From CAXNKG01 sp964202965 (GTDB lineage Bacteria > Acidobacteriota > Vicinamibacteria > Vicinamibacterales > UBA2999): DNA of 61,328 nucleotides. Where the stretch lies: contig CAXNKG010000015.1 of NCBI GenBank assembly GCA_964202965.1, positions 1-61,328 of the forward strand. Reading direction: 5' to 3'. The notes beneath the pieces are model-generated. The model saw only the letters and a list, made by a program, of their open reading frames with translations, was not told the origin of the DNA and ran no database searches. Position numbers and translations under genes: made by a program. Of this stretch, positions 17,235-25,560 are shown piece by piece. The number at the start of each line of letters is the position of its first letter. The first letter of the stretch is position 1.

Positions 17235-19946
17235 CTAGGGCTTCGCGTCGCGCCAGTTGTCGGCGATGCCCACATCCACGGTCAGCGGCACCTTCAGTGC
17301 CGCCGCCCCCTGCATGAACTCGCGCACCGTCTCGGATGCGCGTTCCGCTTCATCCTGCGGCGCCTCGAACAGCAGTTCGTCGTGCACCGTCAGGATCATC
17401 CGTGTCCGGAAGCCACGCGCCGGCAGCGCGGCGTGCAGATCGATCATCGCTTTCTTCAGAATGTCGGCCGCCGAGCCCTGAATCGGCATGTTGACGGCGG
17501 CGCGCTCGGCCGCTGCGCGCATCTGGCCGTTGCGGCTGTTGAGCTCCGGCACCAGCCGCCGGCGTCCGAACATCGTCGTCACGACCCCGGTCTCCCGCGC
17601 GCGCGCCAGCAGGTCGTCGATGAACCCGCGCACCCTGGGAAAACCGGCGAAGTAGGCGTCGATGAACGTCTGTGCGGCCTCCTGCGTGACGCCGATATCC
17701 TTCGCCAGCGTGAACGCCGTCTTCCCGTACAGCAGCGCGTAATTGACGATCTTCGCGCGGCGCCGGAGCTCGTGTCTGTCGAGCGTACTGTCAGGGCCGA
17801 AGACCCGGTTCGCGGTGCGGTCGTGGATGTCCTCGCCGATCCGGAACGCCTCGATCAGCGCCTCTTCGTCAGCCAGATGCGCCAGCACGCGAAGCTCGAT
17901 CTGCGAATAGTCGGCGGAGATCAGGACGTGCCCCGGCGCGGCGACGAAGGCGCGCCGGATCCGCCGCCCCAGTTCGGTACGGATGGGGATGTTCTGGAGG
18001 TTCGGCTCCGAGCTGCTCAGTCGCCCGGTCGCGGCGACGGCCTGGTTGAAGCACGTATGGACGCGGCCGGTGCGCGGGTGGATCAGCTGTGGCAGAGCGT
18101 CGATGTACGTGCTCTTCAACTTGTGCAGTCCGCGCCACTCGAGGACCAGGCGCGGCAGCTCGTGCCCGAGCGCCAGCTCCTCCAGCACTTCGACGGCCGT
18201 CGATGCTGATTTCGTCTTGCCCGTCTTCTTGAGCGTCGGCAGCTGGAGTTTCTCGAAGAGGATGTCGCCGAGCTGCTTCGGCGAGTTGATGTTGAACTCC
18301 TCGCCGGCCAGTTCGTAGATGCGAGCCGAGCGCCGGGCCAGCTCCCCTTCGATGTGGTGGGACTGCGACGCGAGCGCTGGGCCGTCGATCAGAATGCCGG
18401 CGCGCTCGATGTCGGCCAGCACCGGAAGCAACGGCATTTCGAGATCGCGGTAGACTTGATCGAGCCCATCGGTCGCGAGCAGCGGGCCGAGCCGGTGCGA
18501 CAGCTGCCGGGCCAGGTCAGAGCGCTCCCCGGCAAAGTTCAACACCGCCTCCGGCGTCAGCATCGACAACTGAACGGCCTTTGCGCCGCGCCCGCAGACG
18601 TCCTCCTGGGTCAGCGCCTTGTAGCCCAGGTGCTCGAGCGATGTGTCTTCGAGGGGGTGCCCGGTCCGCGTCGCGTCCAGGAGATAGCTCGCCAGCATCG
18701 AGTCGAACGCGATTCCCCGGAGCTCGATGCCATGGTTCTTGAGCACGACGAGGTCGAACTTGAGGTCATGGCCGACCTTCCTGATGCGCTCGTCCTCGAG
18801 GATCGGTCTGAGTTGCTCCAGCGCCGTCTCCGGGCTCAGCTGCACGGCGACAGGATCGGAGAGCAGGTCGCCTCCGCTGCTGCTGCCATGCCCGAGCGGT
18901 ACGTACCGCGCGTGACGGTCGGCCGTGGACAACGACACCCCGACGATGGCCGCGCGCATCGCCGTCGGCTGGTCGGGAACGACCCGCAGCGCGACCTCGC
19001 CCGCCTCACGAAGATCGGTGATGAGCCGGTCGAGCGCCGCCGTCGAGGACACGAGCGCGTAATCCTTCTGGATCGTATCGGCGGTCGGCGCGTAGTCGTT
19101 GACGAGCGTCCGGAAGGCCAGTCGCGAGAACAGCTCGTAGCAGCGCTCCCGCGATGCCCCCCGGTACCGCAGCGATTCCAGGGCAACGTCGAGCGGCACG
19201 TCGCACCGGATGGTCACCAGCTCACGGCTTTGCAGCGCCGCGTCGCGGTGCGCGAGCAGCGCCTCCCGGTACTTGCGCTGTTTCAGCTCCCCGGCCTGGG
19301 CGAGCAGGGCGTCGAGGCTGCCGCAGGCGTGAATCAGGTCAATCGCACCCTTCTTCCCGACGCCAGGCACTCCGGCGACGTTGTCGCTCGCGTCGCCCAC
19401 GAGCGCCAGCACGTCGGTCACGCGCGCGGGCGCCACGCCGAACTTCTCGACCACGCCGGCCTCGTCGAACCAGGCGCCCTCCTCGCGCGGGTCGTACACG
19501 CGGACCCCGTCGCGCACGAGCTGAAAGAAGTCCTTGTCGATTGACACGATGGCGACGTCGAAACCCTCGCCGGCCGCGCGCGTCGCGATCGTGCCGATCA
19601 CGTCGTCCGCCTCGAACCCTTCCGCCGTGATGATCGGCACGCCCAGCGCCTCGCACGCCTCGTGCACCCAGGCAATCTGTTCGGCCAGGTCGTCCGGCAT
19701 CGCTGCGCGGTTGGCCTTGTAGTCGGAGACGAGGTCGTCGCGAAACGTCCGGCCCGCCAGATCGAACGACGCGGCGACGTACTCAGGGTGATGATCGTTC
19801 ATCAGCTTCCTGAGCATCGTCACGAACAGGTAGACCGCATGCGTCGTCTGGCCCGCCTGGTTCGACAGCGCGCCGCCGCGAAACGCGTGGTACGCGCGAT
19901 ACATCTGCGAACTGCCGTCGATCAGGAAGAGCGTGGGGCGGGACAT
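17235..19946 (-). CDS. polA: DNA polymerase I
   Basis: This 903-residue three-domain protein carries out repair and Okazaki fragment processing. The 5'-3' exonuclease domain (about 1-290) has LFLIDGSSQMYRAYHAFRG and VGDASDNVAGVPGVGKKGA. The polymerase domain has DYSQIELRVLAHLADE, RRRAKIVNYALLYG and VHDELLFE. The middle 3'-5' exonuclease domain is present but seems catalytically dead. The place of the DxE motif I reads VALRVVPDQ, motif II keeps GHDLKFD, and motif III reads FAGERSDLA without the YxxxD pattern. Loss of proofreading is known in other family A polymerases such as Taq. The gene ends in TAG. Confidence 0.96.
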   Translation of the reverse strand: MSRPTLFLIDGSSQMYRAYHAFRGGALSNQAGQTTHAVYLFVTMLRKLMNDHHPEYVAASFDLAGRTFRDDLVSDYKANRAAMPDDLAEQIAWVHEACEALGVPIITAEGFEADDVIGTIATRAAGEGFDVAIVSIDKDFFQLVRDGVRVYDPREEGAWFDEAGVVEKFGVAPARVTDVLALVGDASDNVAGVPGVGKKGAIDLIHACGSLDALLAQAGELKQRKYREALLAHRDAALQSRELVTIRCDVPLDVALESLRYRGASRERCYELFSRLAFRTLVNDYAPTADTIQKDYALVSSTAALDRLITDLREAGEVALRVVPDQPTAMRAAIVGVSLSTADRHARYVPLGHGSSSGGDLLSDPVAVQLSPETALEQLRPILEDERIRKVGHDLKFDLVVLKNHGIELRGIAFDSMLASYLLDATRTGHPLEDTSLEHLGYKALTQEDVCGRGAKAVQLSMLTPEAVLNFAGERSDLARQLSHRLGPLLATDGLDQVYRDLEMPLLPVLADIERAGILIDGPALASQSHHIEGELARRSARIYELAGEEFNINSPKQLGDILFEKLQLPTLKKTGKTKSASTAVEVLEELALGHELPRLVLEWRGLHKLKSTYIDALPQLIHPRTGRVHTCFNQAVAATGRLSSSEPNLQNIPIRTELGRRIRRAFVAAPGHVLISADYSQIELRVLAHLADEEALIEAFRIGEDIHDRTANRVFGPDSTLDRHELRRRAKIVNYALLYGKTAFTLAKDIGVTQEAAQTFIDAYFAGFPRVRGFIDDLLARARETGVVTTMFGRRRLVPELNSRNGQMRAAAERAAVNMPIQGSAADILKKAMIDLHAALPARGFRTRMILTVHDELLFEAPQDEAERASETVREFMQGAAALKVPLTVDVGIADNWRDAKP

Positions 19947-19987
19947 CGGGGGAGCGGAGACCGGCGTAAGGATATCATTGGGTTTCG

Positions 19988-20728
19988 ATGGATGTTCGAG
20001 CGGCCCGACGCGCGCGCATCGCCGTCATCGCGGTCGTCGCGTTGGCGGCGACCCTGGCCGCGTGCTCCGGCGGCGGCGTGTTCAGGCGCGAGTACGAGTA
20101 CGAAGAAGAGCTGTATCTCGCGCTCGACGGCTCGGCGACGCTGAACGTGAACGCGTCCGTCGCGTCGCTGGTCGCGCTGCGGGGCGCGACGCTCAATCCC
20201 GATCCGGTCGCGCGTATCGACCGCGACGACCTTCGCCGCTTTTTCGGCGGGGATGACGCCGACGTCTCCGTCAGCCTCGCGCGCCGCGACGGCCGGCGGT
20301 TTGTCCATGCGACGGTGCAGGTCGACAGCGTCGAACAGCTTGCGCGGCTGACCCCGTTTTCCTGGTCCGAGTACCGGCTCGGCCGGCGCCAGGATGCAAT
20401 CGAGTTCCGGCAGCATGTCGGCGGGCCCGCCGCGGCGGCCGGGCCCGCATCCTGGACCGGCGCGGAGATCGTCGCCTTCCGCATGCACCTGCCGAGCGAA
20501 ATCGTGTTCCACAATTCGCCTGGTGGCATCGAGCGCGGGAACATTCTCGAATGGGAGCAGCCGCTGGCGGACCGGCTCGCCGGCGAGCCGATCGACATCG
20601 AGGTGCAGCTCGAGCCGACCTCGATCCTGGCGCGGACCCTTCTGCTGTTCGGGTCGACGGCCGTGGCCGCGATCGCGACGCTGGCGGGGCTGGTGTGGTG
20701 GATCAGCCGCCGGGGGACCGACGGCTGA
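19988..20728 (+). CDS. predicted lipoprotein with C-terminal membrane anchor
   Basis: This 246-residue protein has an N-terminal signal ending in a lipobox (AATLAACSGG, cysteine near residue 27). A beta-rich extracytoplasmic domain follows, and then a single membrane helix at about 218-240 followed by positive residues (WWISRRG). The layout resembles LppM-like proteins, including a LPSEIVFHNSPGG stretch before the anchor, but this is a weak family guess. The ATG lies 41 bases from the divergent polA start. No partner genes point to a specific role. Confidence 0.6.
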   Translation: MDVRAARRARIAVIAVVALAATLAACSGGGVFRREYEYEEELYLALDGSATLNVNASVASLVALRGATLNPDPVARIDRDDLRRFFGGDDADVSVSLARRDGRRFVHATVQVDSVEQLARLTPFSWSEYRLGRRQDAIEFRQHVGGPAAAAGPASWTGAEIVAFRMHLPSEIVFHNSPGGIERGNILEWEQPLADRLAGEPIDIEVQLEPTSILARTLLLFGSTAVAAIATLAGLVWWISRRGTDG

Positions 20729-20737
20729 TCGACGCGG

Positions 20738-21280
20738 TCAGAGTTTCTCGAGGTCGCTGGCGGCTTCCGCGTCCGTCTTCAGATTGTTCGTAATCGAGAA
20801 CGCCCCGAACGAGCTGGCGAGTGAGCGGGCCAGCATCCGATCGATGTTGCTGTTCACCACCCCTTCGAGCGTGACGCGTCCGTTTTCCACGATGATGTGG
20901 ATCGGGGGGTTCACCATCGCGCCGTAGGTCCAGAAATTCGAGTTCCCGTAGATGGACCGCGAAATCCTGAACCGCAGGTCGTCGTCGTACCCCGAGACGG
21001 GGAGGACGGTGACGTTGTTCTGCATCTGCGTGACGCCGGTGACCCTGGCCACGCGTTCACCGAGATCCTCCACCTTGTACGGCATCGTCACCCTGCCGGT
21101 GAGGACCACCACGCCGCCCTCCACCTCCGCGCTGACGCTGTCGAAGATGGTGAAGTTCGGATACTGCAGCACCTGACGCGAAATGTCCTTGAAGATCTCG
21201 AGATCCGCGCGACCCTGTGCCCACGCCGGTGCGCCGATCGCGAGCGTCACGATGACCGTGGCAACTAACCTGGCAACCAT
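20738..21280 (-). CDS. exported protein with two BON domains
   Basis: This 180-residue protein has a signal peptide ending APAWAQ, then two BON (OsmY-type) domains. The first is around EVEGGVVVLTGRVTMPYKV and the second around VENGRVTLEGVVNSNID, each with the typical GxVxLxGxV core. BON domains bind phospholipid and stabilise the envelope under stress. The ATG at 21280 was chosen because an AGGAGG ribosome site lies 6-7 bases upstream; a longer in-frame start lacks one. It converges on the lipoprotein gene. Confidence 0.85.
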   Translation of the reverse strand: MVARLVATVIVTLAIGAPAWAQGRADLEIFKDISRQVLQYPNFTIFDSVSAEVEGGVVVLTGRVTMPYKVEDLGERVARVTGVTQMQNNVTVLPVSGYDDDLRFRISRSIYGNSNFWTYGAMVNPPIHIIVENGRVTLEGVVNSNIDRMLARSLASSFGAFSITNNLKTDAEAASDLEKL

Positions 21281-21418
21281 ATTCGTCCTCCTCGTTGTGT
21301 TCTGGGCTGGCGCCCGCTGAACACGGAGCAAAGACGTTGCCAGTGTGTCCGGCCGCTCGAACGCGCGTGTTGTCGAGGAAAATCAGCGAATTCTGCCGGG
21401 TGTCCTCCGGCGCGCACA

Positions 21419-22150
21419 TCAGAGGATGAGCATGGTCGCGATGCCGGCCCCGACCAGCAGGATCTGGCGCAGCGACCCGGCGTCCGTGCGGCCCCGGTGC
21501 AGTCCGGGAATCAGGTCCGCCATGGCGACGTAGAGGAAGCTCGCGGCTGCCAGTGACAGGAAATACGGCAGCAGCACGGGGACCATATCGAACGCGAGCA
21601 GGGCCGCGATGGCGCCGGCGGCGCTTGCGGCAGCCGACAGCACGTTCAGCATCAACGCCCTGCCGCGCGAATAGCCGGCGTGCAGCAGGATCGCGAACTC
21701 GCCAACTTCCTGCGGAATCTCGTGCGCCGCGACCGCAAACGCCGTGGTGATGCCGAGCGGCACCGACGTCATCACCGCGGCCGCCACGACCGCGCCATCC
21801 ACGAAATTGTGAAACGCGTCGCCGATCAGCACCGGAACGACGCTGCTCTCGTGCACCTCGCAGTCGTGCACGTGGCAGTGCCGCCAGAGCACGAGCTTTT
21901 CGAGCACGAAGAACAGCAGGATGCCCCAGAGAAGCGTCGCGAAGACGCGCGCCGGGGGCAGGTCCGCGAGCGCCGCCGGCAGCAGTGCGAGGAGCGACAC
22001 GCCGAGCAGCGCGCCGACCGCATAGCTGACCAGCCACGGAATCAGCTTCGAGCGGGCCGAATCCTTTATGAGGAGAACGCCGGAGGCGACCAGGAGGCCC
22101 CCGAAGCCGCCGATGAGGCTGAGGCCGAGAGCGATGACGAAAGTCGGCAC
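21419..22150 (-). CDS. ZIP-family divalent metal transporter
   Basis: This 243-residue polytopic membrane protein has about eight hydrophobic segments and a histidine-bearing cytoplasmic loop (WRHCHVHDCEVHES) between TM3 and TM4. The transport-site motifs are intact: HNFVDG in TM4 and HEIPQEVGEF in TM5. ZIP proteins bring Zn2+, Fe2+ or Mn2+ into the cytoplasm; the metal cannot be named here. No metal regulator is adjacent. Length is typical for bacterial ZupT-like members. Confidence 0.92.
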   Translation of the reverse strand: MPTFVIALGLSLIGGFGGLLVASGVLLIKDSARSKLIPWLVSYAVGALLGVSLLALLPAALADLPPARVFATLLWGILLFFVLEKLVLWRHCHVHDCEVHESSVVPVLIGDAFHNFVDGAVVAAAVMTSVPLGITTAFAVAAHEIPQEVGEFAILLHAGYSRGRALMLNVLSAAASAAGAIAALLAFDMVPVLLPYFLSLAAASFLYVAMADLIPGLHRGRTDAGSLRQILLVGAGIATMLIL

Positions 22151-22175
22151 GCGAAACGCATGATAGCGCTGATTT

Positions 22176-23186
22176 CTACGACGCTATGTATCCCCGCCGC
22201 GCGCGCACCGCGAGCCGGCGGTCTCGCACTTCCACCCGGATGTCGTGCCAGTGGCCGTCCCGTGTTCCGGAACTCGCGTAGCCGAGCGAGTACTGCCTGC
22301 TCAACTCGTCCGCGAGGCGCGCGGTCGCGCCCTCGAGCTCCCCGAACCCCCGCACCACCTCTGTCCGCCCCCCGGTATCGTCGGTGATCTGGCGCAGCGC
22401 GTCCGCGTTGACGCGCTCGGCGGTCGTGCGCGTCCTGATCGGCGCGTTGCCCCCGATGGGCGGGAGCCGGCGCTGCGGACCGCGCCGCGGGATCGGGAAC
22501 GGAAACGGCGGCGGCCGCTGGATGGTCGGCGTGGTCCTGGCGACCGGCAGCGTGCCGTCGACACCGAGCGCATAGACGAGGACTTCCGATTCCCGAATCA
22601 TGCCGCGCAGCGTGCTTACGCCGATACGGCTGTTCGTGTCGTTGCCGTCGGAAATGACCAGCAGCGCCTTCTTCGGATGCTGGCCGATGCTCGCCACCGG
22701 GATGGCGTCGGCGATGGCGTCGTAGAGCGCCGTGCCCCCCGACGGCAGGACCCGCGCAACCGCGCGGCTGATCGCGCGGCGGTCCGTCGTCCACTCCTGG
22801 ACGACGCGCGGCCGATTGGCAAACTGCAGGAAGAAGAGCTCGTCGTCTGAGTGCAGAAGGTTGTAGACGAAGCGGTCGATGGCCGCACGCGCGGCGGACA
22901 TCTTGTCGGACGTCATGCTGCCGCTTGTGTCGAGCGCGATGCCCAGGCTCACGGGCGACCGGTCGCTGTTGAAGTGCGTGATCTCCTGGAGCTCGCCGTC
23001 TTCGTAGACGCGGAAGTCTTCCCGGCGAAGCCCGGAGACGAAGCGGCCTTCGCCGTCGGTGACCGTGGCCGTGACGTTGATCAGCTCCACGCCGCTCTGG
23101 AAGCTGGCGGCGCCCTGGTCCTGGGCGGCCAGCGTCGCCACGGCGAGGATCCCTGCGACCGTCGTGACCAGCGCGTGATGTTTCAT
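22176..23186 (-). CDS. VWFA-domain protein, acidobacterial type
   Basis: This 336-residue exported protein has a signal peptide (VAGILAVATLAAQ) followed by the region FRVYEDGELQEITHF that marks the acidobacterial VWFA-related family. A von Willebrand A domain follows, with an intact MIDAS metal site: DTSGSMTSDK near residue 80, a Thr in the SGGTALYDAI loop, and VISDGNDTNS. Such proteins are numerous in Acidobacteriota and their ligands are unknown. The ATG at 23186 begins the signal sequence; the in-frame extension to 23249 lies inside the 5' leader. It probably acts in the periplasm or at the surface. Confidence 0.85.
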   Translation of the reverse strand: MKHHALVTTVAGILAVATLAAQDQGAASFQSGVELINVTATVTDGEGRFVSGLRREDFRVYEDGELQEITHFNSDRSPVSLGIALDTSGSMTSDKMSAARAAIDRFVYNLLHSDDELFFLQFANRPRVVQEWTTDRRAISRAVARVLPSGGTALYDAIADAIPVASIGQHPKKALLVISDGNDTNSRIGVSTLRGMIRESEVLVYALGVDGTLPVARTTPTIQRPPPFPFPIPRRGPQRRLPPIGGNAPIRTRTTAERVNADALRQITDDTGGRTEVVRGFGELEGATARLADELSRQYSLGYASSGTRDGHWHDIRVEVRDRRLAVRARRGYIAS

Positions 23187-23247
23187 GATGCGTGGACCGC
23201 CTTGAGGGCAAAAGCCTTGCCTCCAGTGATCCGAGGATTTCGGGCAC

Positions 23248-23276
23248 ATTCTAACTGCGAAATGGCCCCCTGTCGC
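23248..23276 (-). promoter_or_regulatory. candidate sigma-70 promoter for the VWFA gene
   Basis: On the minus strand GCGACA (23276-23271) and TAGAAT (23253-23248) are separated by 17 bases. The -10 box is 5/6 to consensus and the -35 box 4/6. It would give a leader of about 55-60 bases before the ATG at 23186. It starts just beyond the end of the methyltransferase-like gene. Confidence 0.45.
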
Positions 23277-23285
23277 CCTGCGAGG

Positions 23286-23828
23286 TCAGGCCTGGTGTTT
23301 CAGGCCTTCGATGAACCGATACCCTTCGCGCTCGGCGAGGACCCGCGTCCCCTTGAAGCGGGCGGCCGTGAGGGCGCCCAGTGTGGCGGCGGCGTCTGCG
23401 GGCGCGGGGCCACGTACGCGGCCGGCGAAGCCGAGACCGCCGCCTTCGATGATGACGAGACGGCCTCCGGCGCGCAGGACGCGATAGGCCTCGCGGAGCA
23501 GTCCTGCGGCCGCCGCAAGCGGTTGCGCGAGCCGTCCCGGGTGGATGACCACGACGTCGAATCCGTCGGCGGGAAGCGGAAGCGCGTCGAGCGGCGCCAC
23601 GGTGACCTCCACGAGCGCTCCGGCGCCGGCGGCCGATCGGCGCGCCTGCTCCGCATCACGCTCGTCTGCCACCGCCACCACGGCGTGGCCGCTCAATCCG
23701 ACCTTCGCCGCGATCTCCCCCACGAGCGACGCATCGGCCACACCGATCTGCAGCGCGCGTTCTCCCATGCGCACGCTGCTCATCACGACAGGAAGACGTT
23801 CAAGAGAGGACTTGCGCAGAAAAAACAT
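23286..23828 (-). CDS. SAM-dependent methyltransferase-like protein
   Basis: This 180-residue class I Rossmann protein has GERALQIGVADASLVGEIA (degenerate motif I) and AVVAVADERDAEQA as the ribose-binding strand. FDVVVIHPGRL stands in the motif IV position, and AYRVLRAGGRLVIIEGGG follows. It is short, and the glycine loop is not the usual ExGxGxG, so activity is uncertain. The ATG (23828-23826) lies inside the 8-bp target duplication of the adjacent IS1595-family transposon. The insertion separated the gene from a GGGGA ribosome-site-like sequence and promoter region now found at about 26943-26960. The gene may therefore be poorly expressed. Confidence 0.65.
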   Translation of the reverse strand: MFFLRKSSLERLPVVMSSVRMGERALQIGVADASLVGEIAAKVGLSGHAVVAVADERDAEQARRSAAGAGALVEVTVAPLDALPLPADGFDVVVIHPGRLAQPLAAAAGLLREAYRVLRAGGRLVIIEGGGLGFAGRVRGPAPADAAATLGALTAARFKGTRVLAEREGYRFIEGLKHQA

Positions 23829-23833
23829 CGATT
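23826..23833. repeat. left target site duplication CATCGATT
   Basis: The octamer directly abuts the left GG end of the transposon and is repeated exactly at 26935-26942. It contains the reverse-complement start codon (CAT) of the methyltransferase-like gene, which fixes the insertion point at that start. Confidence 0.92.
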
Positions 23834-23859
23834 GGCAATTGTAGCGATCACAAACCCAA
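23834..23859 (+). repeat. left terminal inverted repeat of the IS1595-family element
   Basis: It begins GGCAATTG and ends ATCACAAACCCAA. It matches the reverse complement of 26909-26934 at 23 of 26 positions, with mismatches at positions 3, 9 and 10. Weaker similarity continues about 10 bases further inward. The inner part encodes the last residues and stop of the 129-residue passenger protein. Confidence 0.92.
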
Positions 23860-24237
23860 GCGCCAGAACAATAGGGCGCCGCCAATCACCAAAAACGTGA
23901 GGAAAACGCCCCGGCTTATGTGGGGGTCGAATGCGGCTACCGATACCGTCTGGCCTGATAGAAGAGGAGCCGACAGGACCGGATCTGTCTTGATCCGCAA
24001 GTTCCGGTGAGCCTCATAGAGGAGTGCGTCTGTGGTGTCCGCTGGCTTCGGTCCTATGTCGCGATCAATTGCCGCCCGACGTTCGATTCTGCGTCGAGCA
24101 TCAGCTATTGACTCTTGGAGTGAAGCGGGCCGATCCTCAAAATGCGTCGAAGACCAAGTGACAGAACTTAACAGCGAGATCCCGTAGACAGCCCATATCA
24201 CCCACCACTGCTTTCTGTTTGGGTGCCAGACATTCAT
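23848..24237 (-). CDS. passenger membrane protein of unknown function
   Basis: This 129-residue protein has two predicted membrane helices: residues 11-30 (WWVIWAVYGISLLSSVTW) and about 109-128 (VFLTFLVIGGALLFWRLGL). Between them is a charged, Arg/Asp-rich soluble stretch of about 75 residues. I do not recognise a family. The ATG overlaps the stop of the 48-residue gene (ATGA), and the TGA lies inside the left terminal repeat, so the gene is an integral part of the transposon. It is the last gene of the passenger operon. Its codon use is less GC-biased than in host neighbours. Confidence 0.75.
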   Translation of the reverse strand: MNVWHPNRKQWWVIWAVYGISLLSSVTWSSTHFEDRPASLQESIADARRRIERRAAIDRDIGPKPADTTDALLYEAHRNLRIKTDPVLSAPLLSGQTVSVAAFDPHISRGVFLTFLVIGGALLFWRLGL

Positions 24238-24380
24238 CGCTTCTTAGCCGCCTTCTTCTTGGCCTTCGGCCTGCCTAGGTTCTTCGGGGCCGGAGGAGTG
24301 CCAAGCATCGCGCGTACGGCGGCCTCGAAGCTGCCAGTGATGGGCGGGACGGTAGTATCAGCGTTTCTACGCTTCGCCAC
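24234..24380 (-). CDS. 48-residue basic passenger protein
   Basis: This small gene has a GTG start at 24380 and a TGA stop at 24236-24234. The product begins MAKRRNADTTVPPITGSFEA, continues AVRAMLGTPPAP and ends in a lysine-rich tail (RPKAKKKAAKKR). The GTG overlaps the end of the 319-residue gene by 14 bases and the stop overlaps the next ATG by four. Both junctions look translationally coupled, and that is the main support for it being real. The basic tail suggests nucleic acid binding, which is inference. Confidence 0.6.
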   Translation of the reverse strand: MAKRRNADTTVPPITGSFEAAVRAMLGTPPAPKNLGRPKAKKKAAKKR

Positions 24381-25326
24381 CGCTCGGCTCTGCTGACTTG
24401 GCTTTTAGTCGTTTCAGTTTTCGCATCACCAGCTTTAGCCAGTCCTCGACTTCTTCAAGCGCTTCAGCATCAAGGCTCTCAGGCCATTCGAGAGCTACTA
24501 CGCTGTCGCCTAGTGCGAACACTTCACGGGCTACGCCCGTTGGAAATTTGGCCGGCGCACCAGGCGTGACAGCCCACGGGTTCGGCGGAGGCGCCGGAGG
24601 CGTGATCTGTGATGGAGGTTCCGACTTGGTGACTTGTTCCACTGGTATCCCCGTTGCGGTGCCCTCAACGAATACGAATGTTCCGTCTGCTGAGAACCCC
24701 GAAATCTTGCGGGGGGTTTCAAACTGAAATACGCCCTGAGACTCCCACTGAACGTAATCACCGACCGCGATCGGCAATCCCCCGTCAGGCGTCCCCCCGT
24801 CGTCCGCATCACTATACACGCCTGGGGTTAACTTCGCAAAGTCAATGGACGCCTTGAATACACGGATAAATGTGTCCACGCTGGCAGGATTAAACTTGCG
24901 AAGGATTAAGGCATCCCGCAGCGCCGCATCCGAAGGCAGCCCCTCCGCATACCTCGTTAGTAATTCACGGTAAATAGCAGGCTTTTTCGCGCAGTCTTGC
25001 AGAGCCTTTAAGCGCTCCGGAGCCGCATCACTGAGTGTAAAAATTCGGTAGGACGCGTCAGTGATTCGGTAATGGTCATCAGCCTCATCAAGAAGGCCGA
25101 ACTGCCGCAACGCGGAAATCACCCGTGCGGAACTCCCACTCAGCTTCTCGCCGAACCCCAAGTGCTGCAGAATCGTCTGCACCCGGACGGGATTCCGTTT
25201 GTCGTGGTCGTACAGCACACGGGCTTTCGTAAGCGCATCCTGCAGGGAAATCGCCGGAAAGTTCGGACTCCTCGGCCCCCGCGCTGCCGCGTCACCCCTT
25301 GTCGCCTGATCCTTCGCGTCACCCAT
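24367..25326 (-). CDS. passenger protein, predicted winged-helix/DUF5343-like
   Basis: This 319-residue protein opens the passenger operon. Residues about 22-110 (FPAISLQDALTKARVLYDHD, then SARVISALRQFGLLDEADDH) look like a winged-helix unit similar to a family often labelled DUF5343 or hypothetical. Its middle contains a proline-rich linker (TPPAPPPNPW). The end reads EVFALGDSVVALEWPESLD followed by a Glu- and then Lys-rich helix (EDWLKLVMRKLKRLKAK). No enzymatic motif is visible. It could act as a DNA-binding regulator of its own operator; this is inference. A GGAGG ribosome site lies 7 bases before the ATG, and the gene ends TAG. Confidence 0.75.
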   Translation of the reverse strand: MGDAKDQATRGDAAARGPRSPNFPAISLQDALTKARVLYDHDKRNPVRVQTILQHLGFGEKLSGSSARVISALRQFGLLDEADDHYRITDASYRIFTLSDAAPERLKALQDCAKKPAIYRELLTRYAEGLPSDAALRDALILRKFNPASVDTFIRVFKASIDFAKLTPGVYSDADDGGTPDGGLPIAVGDYVQWESQGVFQFETPRKISGFSADGTFVFVEGTATGIPVEQVTKSEPPSQITPPAPPPNPWAVTPGAPAKFPTGVAREVFALGDSVVALEWPESLDAEALEEVEDWLKLVMRKLKRLKAKSAEPSGGEA

Positions 25327-25343
25327 CGGGAACCTCCACCAGA

Positions 25344-25373
25344 ACTATACGGGCTCATGCGATCCCATGTCAA
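25344..25373 (-). promoter_or_regulatory. strong sigma-70 promoter of the passenger operon
   Basis: On the minus strand TTGACA (25373-25368) and TATAGT (25349-25344) are separated by 18 bases, nearly perfect consensus. They lie about 18 bases upstream of the ATG at 25326, with GGAGG between. This is the strongest promoter I can see in the window and it suggests that the passenger genes are actively transcribed. Confidence 0.8.
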
Positions 25374-25383
25374 CGCCATGGGA
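25363..25383. promoter_or_regulatory. candidate operator palindrome
   Basis: TCCCATG (25363-25369) and CATGGGA (25377-25383) form a perfect 7-bp inverted repeat with a 7-base centre, and the left half overlaps the -35 box of the passenger promoter. That position suits a repressor site. The likely binder, if any, is the winged-helix-like passenger protein, which is inference. Confidence 0.5.
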
Positions 25384-25464
25384 CGCTAAAAACGCATGGC
25401 CTAACGATTTTCTACGTTGACTGTGGATTCGGCGTGATACGATGCCCCTTAGTTGAGGCCGCCT

Positions 25465-25560
25465 ATGAGAAGAACCCGTGGCCAGACCGCTCCGCCCGAC
25501 CCGTCGGCGGATCTGGCCGTAAAAGACGAAGGGCCGTCCCCCGCAGCCCTAGAAAGCTGA
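25465..25560 (+). CDS. possible 31-residue leader peptide
   Basis: ATG at 25465 and TGA at 25558-25560 give MRRTRGQTAPPDPSADLAV and about 12 more residues. A GAGG lies 6-9 bases upstream. A weak promoter-like pair (TTGACT 25417-25422, TACGAT 25438-25443, spacer only 15) sits before it. The frame ends inside the hairpin at 25531-25570, like a leader peptide and attenuator, but it may be chance. Confidence 0.25.
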   Translation: MRRTRGQTAPPDPSADLAVKDEGPSPAALES

